Source of the DNA: Dehalococcoidia bacterium UBA1141
GTDB taxonomy: Bacteria > Chloroflexota > Dehalococcoidia > Lucifugimonadales > UBA3495
Direction: 5' to 3'
Assembly (NCBI GenBank): GCA_002311385.1
Contig: DCAE01000128.1
Span: 1 to 8,541, forward strand
Length of the DNA stretch: 8,541 nucleotides
The number at the start of each line of letters is the position of its first letter. The first letter of the stretch is position 1. The position numbers and the translations under genes are program-made. Below, piece by piece: positions 6,511-8,541 of the stretch. Below the pieces are notes generated by a model. That model searched no databases and was not told the DNA's origin. It was given only the letters and a program-made list of their open reading frames with translations.

Positions 6511-7847
6511 GGAAGCGCCTCCTGTATATAAGGGAACTTGGGCATAGTCGGCGGCCAAAAAGTGCCGTCTTCATAAGCGTCGGTGATTTCGTTTATCGTG
6601 AGACCCAACAAGTTCTCAAAAATCTCACGGTTGTGCTGGCCAATCATCGGTGGTGGTTTATCGATGCTGGCCGGAGATTTTTCCAGTTTGAAGGGAGCGT
6701 TTTGGAACTTCCAGTTGCCCAGCATGGGATGCTCCATCTGCGTGTACATCCCACGGTGGCGCAGTTGAGGGTCGTTCTCCACCCGGTCCTCCGAGCTCTG
6801 CACCGGCATGGCCCGGACGCCGGAATTCTGACACAGTTCCATCAACTCGTATTTCTCTAAGGTCTGGGTCCATTTCTCGATGCCCGAGTCCATGTCCTCT
6901 TGGTGCTGGATGCGTCCCCCCACGGTTTGGAGCTTGGAGTCTGTGGACCAAGCCGGTCTTCCCATCACTTCGGCTAGTTTGGTCCATTCGTCGTCGGAAG
7001 TGCAGGCAATCACGCACCAGTCGTTGTAGCCGCCGCCCTTGGTGCGGTAGGCGTTATGGGGCGCCATTATGGGACCTCGGTAGTTGTTCAGCACCGGTGC
7101 GCCGGGCCACACGGACCGGTTCCCCGGTGGGTAGCCCTCTCGTTTTGACTTGCGGCCGTTAACTGTGCGATCCAAGAAGGCTGGCCCCGAAAGGGTGATT
7201 CCGGTAATCATCTGGGAGAGGTCCACGTGTTGGCCCTTGCCGGTGGCGTTGCGGTGGCGCAGTGCAGTTAGAGCGCACATTGCTCCGTACATCCCGCCTG
7301 TATCGTCTAGATACGACCAGCCCCAGCCAGCAGGAGGTTCGCCCGGCAGTCCGGATAAGAAGGTCAGTCCGGATAGGGCTTGGGCCGAAGGTCCCATGGT
7401 GCTATAAGCATGGTGCCGCCCGGTCTGGCCGAAGCCTGCCATGGAGACGTAAACCAAGTCGGGGCGTAGCTTGCGCATTTCCTCGTAACTGAGCCCCCAC
7501 CGTCGCATGATCCGGGAGCTGAAGTTCTCTATAACGACGTCTGAAACGCCGATAAGTTGCTTTACCAAGTCCAAGCCTTTTTCAGTGCGGGTATTGATGC
7601 TGATACCCCGCTTGTTGGCATTGGTGTCAGCGAACTGTCCGGTGGAATTGGGGCCGGGTTCCACCCCCGGAGGTATGGTAAATCGATTTTGTCGCAGGAT
7701 GTCCAGGTTCTCGGGCCACTCAACTTTTATGACGTCGGCGCCCAGAGTTCCCAGCCAACGGGCGGCCCAAGGTCCTGCCCGCACCCAGGTGAAATCAACT
7801 ACCCGGATGCCATCTAAGGGTTTCGGTTTTTTGGAATCAACGTTCAT
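6507..7847 (-). CDS. CaiB/BaiF class III CoA-transferase, catalytic-Asp-bearing subunit
   Basis: This is a 446-aa family III CoA-transferase, which moves CoA between a donor thioester and a free carboxylic acid through an aspartyl anhydride. It shows LDGIRVVDFTWVRAGPWAAR, GTLGADVIKVEWP (33-45), NANKRGISINT, VVIENF and VYVSMAGFGQTG. YLDDTGGMYGAMCALTALRH follows, with D181 at the place of formyl-CoA transferase Asp169, then ATGKGQHVDLSQ. The C-terminal part includes NDPQLRHRGMY and IGQHNREIF, typical of the family. It is the first gene of the leftward operon, about 75-80 bases after a good promoter. The ribosome binding site is weak (GAG about 15 bases before ATG). The acid substrate cannot be read from the sequence; the P450 nearby suggests an aromatic or arylalkyl carboxylate. 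Confidence 0.93.
   Translation of the reverse strand: MNVDSKKPKPLDGIRVVDFTWVRAGPWAARWLGTLGADVIKVEWPENLDILRQNRFTIPPGVEPGPNSTGQFADTNANKRGISINTRTEKGLDLVKQLIGVSDVVIENFSSRIMRRWGLSYEEMRKLRPDLVYVSMAGFGQTGRHHAYSTMGPSAQALSGLTFLSGLPGEPPAGWGWSYLDDTGGMYGAMCALTALRHRNATGKGQHVDLSQMITGITLSGPAFLDRTVNGRKSKREGYPPGNRSVWPGAPVLNNYRGPIMAPHNAYRTKGGGYNDWCVIACTSDDEWTKLAEVMGRPAWSTDSKLQTVGGRIQHQEDMDSGIEKWTQTLEKYELMELCQNSGVRAMPVQSSEDRVENDPQLRHRGMYTQMEHPMLGNWKFQNAPFKLEKSPASIDKPPPMIGQHNREIFENLLGLTINEITDAYEDGTFWPPTMPKFPYIQEALP
6518..6523 (-). promoter_or_regulatory. Ribosome binding site of the second CoA-transferase
   Basis: AGGAGG (minus strand) lies 7 bases before the ATG at 6510, within the last codons of the preceding CoA-transferase. 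This places the start at the ATGA overlap. Confidence 0.75.
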
Positions 7848-7926
7848 TCAGCAGAATCACTCTTTGATTAAGATTTGACGCTCTGGTTATTTGCCCCGGA
7901 TTTTGCGCACAAGCCCAGCACCTGAC

Positions 7927-7955
7927 ACTGTAATCTGGGGACATTTTGCTGTCAA
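7927..7955 (-). promoter_or_regulatory. Sigma-70-type promoter of the CoA-transferase/P450 operon
   Basis: On the minus strand a perfect TTGACA (7955-7950) is followed after exactly 17 bases by TACAGT (7932-7927; 4 of 6 matches to TATAAT). The expected start is near 7920, giving a leader of about 73 bases before the ATG at 7847. Confidence 0.65.
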
Positions 7956-7962
7956 TCATTCC

Positions 7963-8009
7963 GTTAGCCCATGGCCGATGGGTCGAACTTGGAAAACATT
8001 CGGGCTAAC
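7963..8009. promoter_or_regulatory. Inverted repeat between the divergent promoters
   Basis: GTTAGCCC (7963-7970) and GGGCTAAC (8002-8009) are perfect 8-bp arms with centres 39 bases apart. A smaller nested palindrome CCCAT/ATGGG (7968-7972 with 7978-7982) overlaps the left arm. The left arm begins 7 bases upstream of the TTGACA box of the leftward promoter, a place typical for an activator. No regulator gene lies in the window. The 7848-8104 gap holds nothing else that I can support. Confidence 0.45.
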
Positions 8010-8045
8010 AGGCATTGCGCGGGCTTAATTATGACCGTGTTTGGT

Positions 8046-8074
8046 TTGTGCAATCCCCCTGCTTAAGCCATAAT
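8046..8074 (+). promoter_or_regulatory. Candidate promoter of the B12-binding radical SAM gene
   Basis: TTGTGC (8046-8051) is followed after 17 bases by CATAAT (8069-8074), giving 4 of 6 and 5 of 6 matches to the sigma-70 boxes. Transcription would start near 8081, leaving a leader of about 24 bases that contains the ribosome binding site. Confidence 0.5.
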
Positions 8075-8104
8075 GAAGTGACTCTGAACCAGAGAGGAGA
8101 CCCT

Positions 8105-8541
8105 ATGAAGATCCTGCTCATAGCGACTAACCGGCATGGCCGGCTCATGAGCCGCATGGACGCCCATCCCCTGCCCATCGGGCTGGCCTACGTGGCTGGC
8201 CACCTGGACCCGGAGCGGCATACTGTCAAGGTCATGGACCTCATGTTTGCCGACGACTATCTGGCGGAAGTGGCGGCAACGGTCAATCAATTCCAGCCCG
8301 ACTTAGTTGGCGTATCCCTGCGGAACCTGGACAACAATAGCTACATAGACAATCAGTGGGCTTTGCCGACCACCAAAGAGGTAATTAGCCTGGTTCGCAA
8401 GAACAGCCCGGCCACGATCGTTTGCGGTGGCCCCGCTTTCAGCATCTTGCCCAAGGAATGTTTTTCCTTCGTGGAGCCTGACTTGGGCATAGCCGGCGAC
8501 GGTGGAGAGACATTTGCCGAACTTGCTGACCGGTTGGATTC
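8105..8541 (+). CDS. B12-binding-domain radical SAM protein (N-terminal part, cut by window edge)
   Basis: The frame starts at ATG 8105, with AGGAG 5 bases upstream, and stays open to the window edge (145 codons). It begins MKILLIATN, then HPLPIGLAYVAGHL, and continues with DLVGVSLRNLDNNSY, ATIVCGGPAFSILP and DLGIAGDGGETF. This is the Rossmann-like cobalamin-binding domain found before the radical SAM domain in the large B12-radical SAM class. Members of that class perform methyl transfers and other rearrangements on peptides, lipids or small molecules. The phrase RNLDN and the GGP.FSILP loop resemble a subgroup I recall but cannot name with confidence. The usual GEGE after the Rossmann core reads GDGGE. 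The CxxxCxxC cluster motif would lie beyond the edge and is not visible. It is the only plus-strand gene, divergent from the CoA-transferase operon. Confidence 0.85.
   Translation, partial: MKILLIATNRHGRLMSRMDAHPLPIGLAYVAGHLDPERHTVKVMDLMFADDYLAEVAATVNQFQPDLVGVSLRNLDNNSYIDNQWALPTTKEVISLVRKNSPATIVCGGPAFSILPKECFSFVEPDLGIAGDGGETFAELADRLD

Noticed and set aside
6511..6558. N-terminal extension of the second CoA-transferase to 6558
   Set aside because: The ATG at 6510 has AGGAGG 7 bases upstream and the family N-terminus begins after it. The extension overlaps the preceding gene.
8063..8290. Minus-strand reading frame of 75 codons
   Set aside because: It is antisense to the well-supported B12-binding domain and covers its promoter and ribosome binding site.

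Overview
The window looks like a chromosomal segment of an uncultivated bacterium, most plausibly a Chloroflexota of the SAR202/Dehalococcoidia type. This placement is an inference: it rests on moderate GC, the tandem CaiB/BaiF CoA-transferases next to a P450, a B12-binding radical SAM gene, and a HAS-barrel/HerA-like ATPase pair. No rRNA or tRNA gene is present to confirm it. Nearly all genes lie on the minus strand. Only the incomplete gene at the right edge is on the plus strand.

Layout from left to right. (1) Positions 26-223 hold three imperfect copies of a 68-69 bp tandem repeat that runs into the 3' end of the first gene. (2) Positions 200-2532 hold a two-gene operon: a small HAS-barrel-type protein followed by a HerA-like hexameric ATPase, joined by an ATGA start/stop overlap. 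Its upstream region (2563-2698) carries a perfect 10-bp inverted repeat around a -10-like box. (3) Positions 2699-2980 hold a 93-aa protein of unknown function, and 2981-3131 is intergenic DNA with a GGGGTCAGG motif. (4) Positions 3132-3914 hold an uncharacterised protein with a GEI...LR..ID / LQPY / DQHR pattern. (5) Positions 3972-7847 hold three genes transcribed leftwards: two class III CoA-transferases (ATGA overlap) and a CYP199A-like cytochrome P450. (6) Positions 7848-8104 form a divergent promoter region with a good TTGACA promoter to the left, a second candidate to the right and an inverted repeat between them. (7) From 8105 to the edge is the N-terminal, cobalamin-binding part of a radical SAM protein.

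The most informative unit is the CoA-transferase/CoA-transferase/P450 operon. The P450 keeps nearly all residues known to hold the carboxylate and ring of para-substituted benzoates in CYP199A4. Of the two CoA-transferases, only the first has the catalytic aspartate at the expected place, as expected of a heteromeric enzyme with one active subunit. Together they suggest uptake and breakdown of an aromatic or similar carboxylic acid, by oxidative dealkylation or hydroxylation plus CoA activation. No ferredoxin or ferredoxin reductase gene for the P450 is in the window. The HAS-barrel/HerA pair is an independent DNA-translocase-type module.
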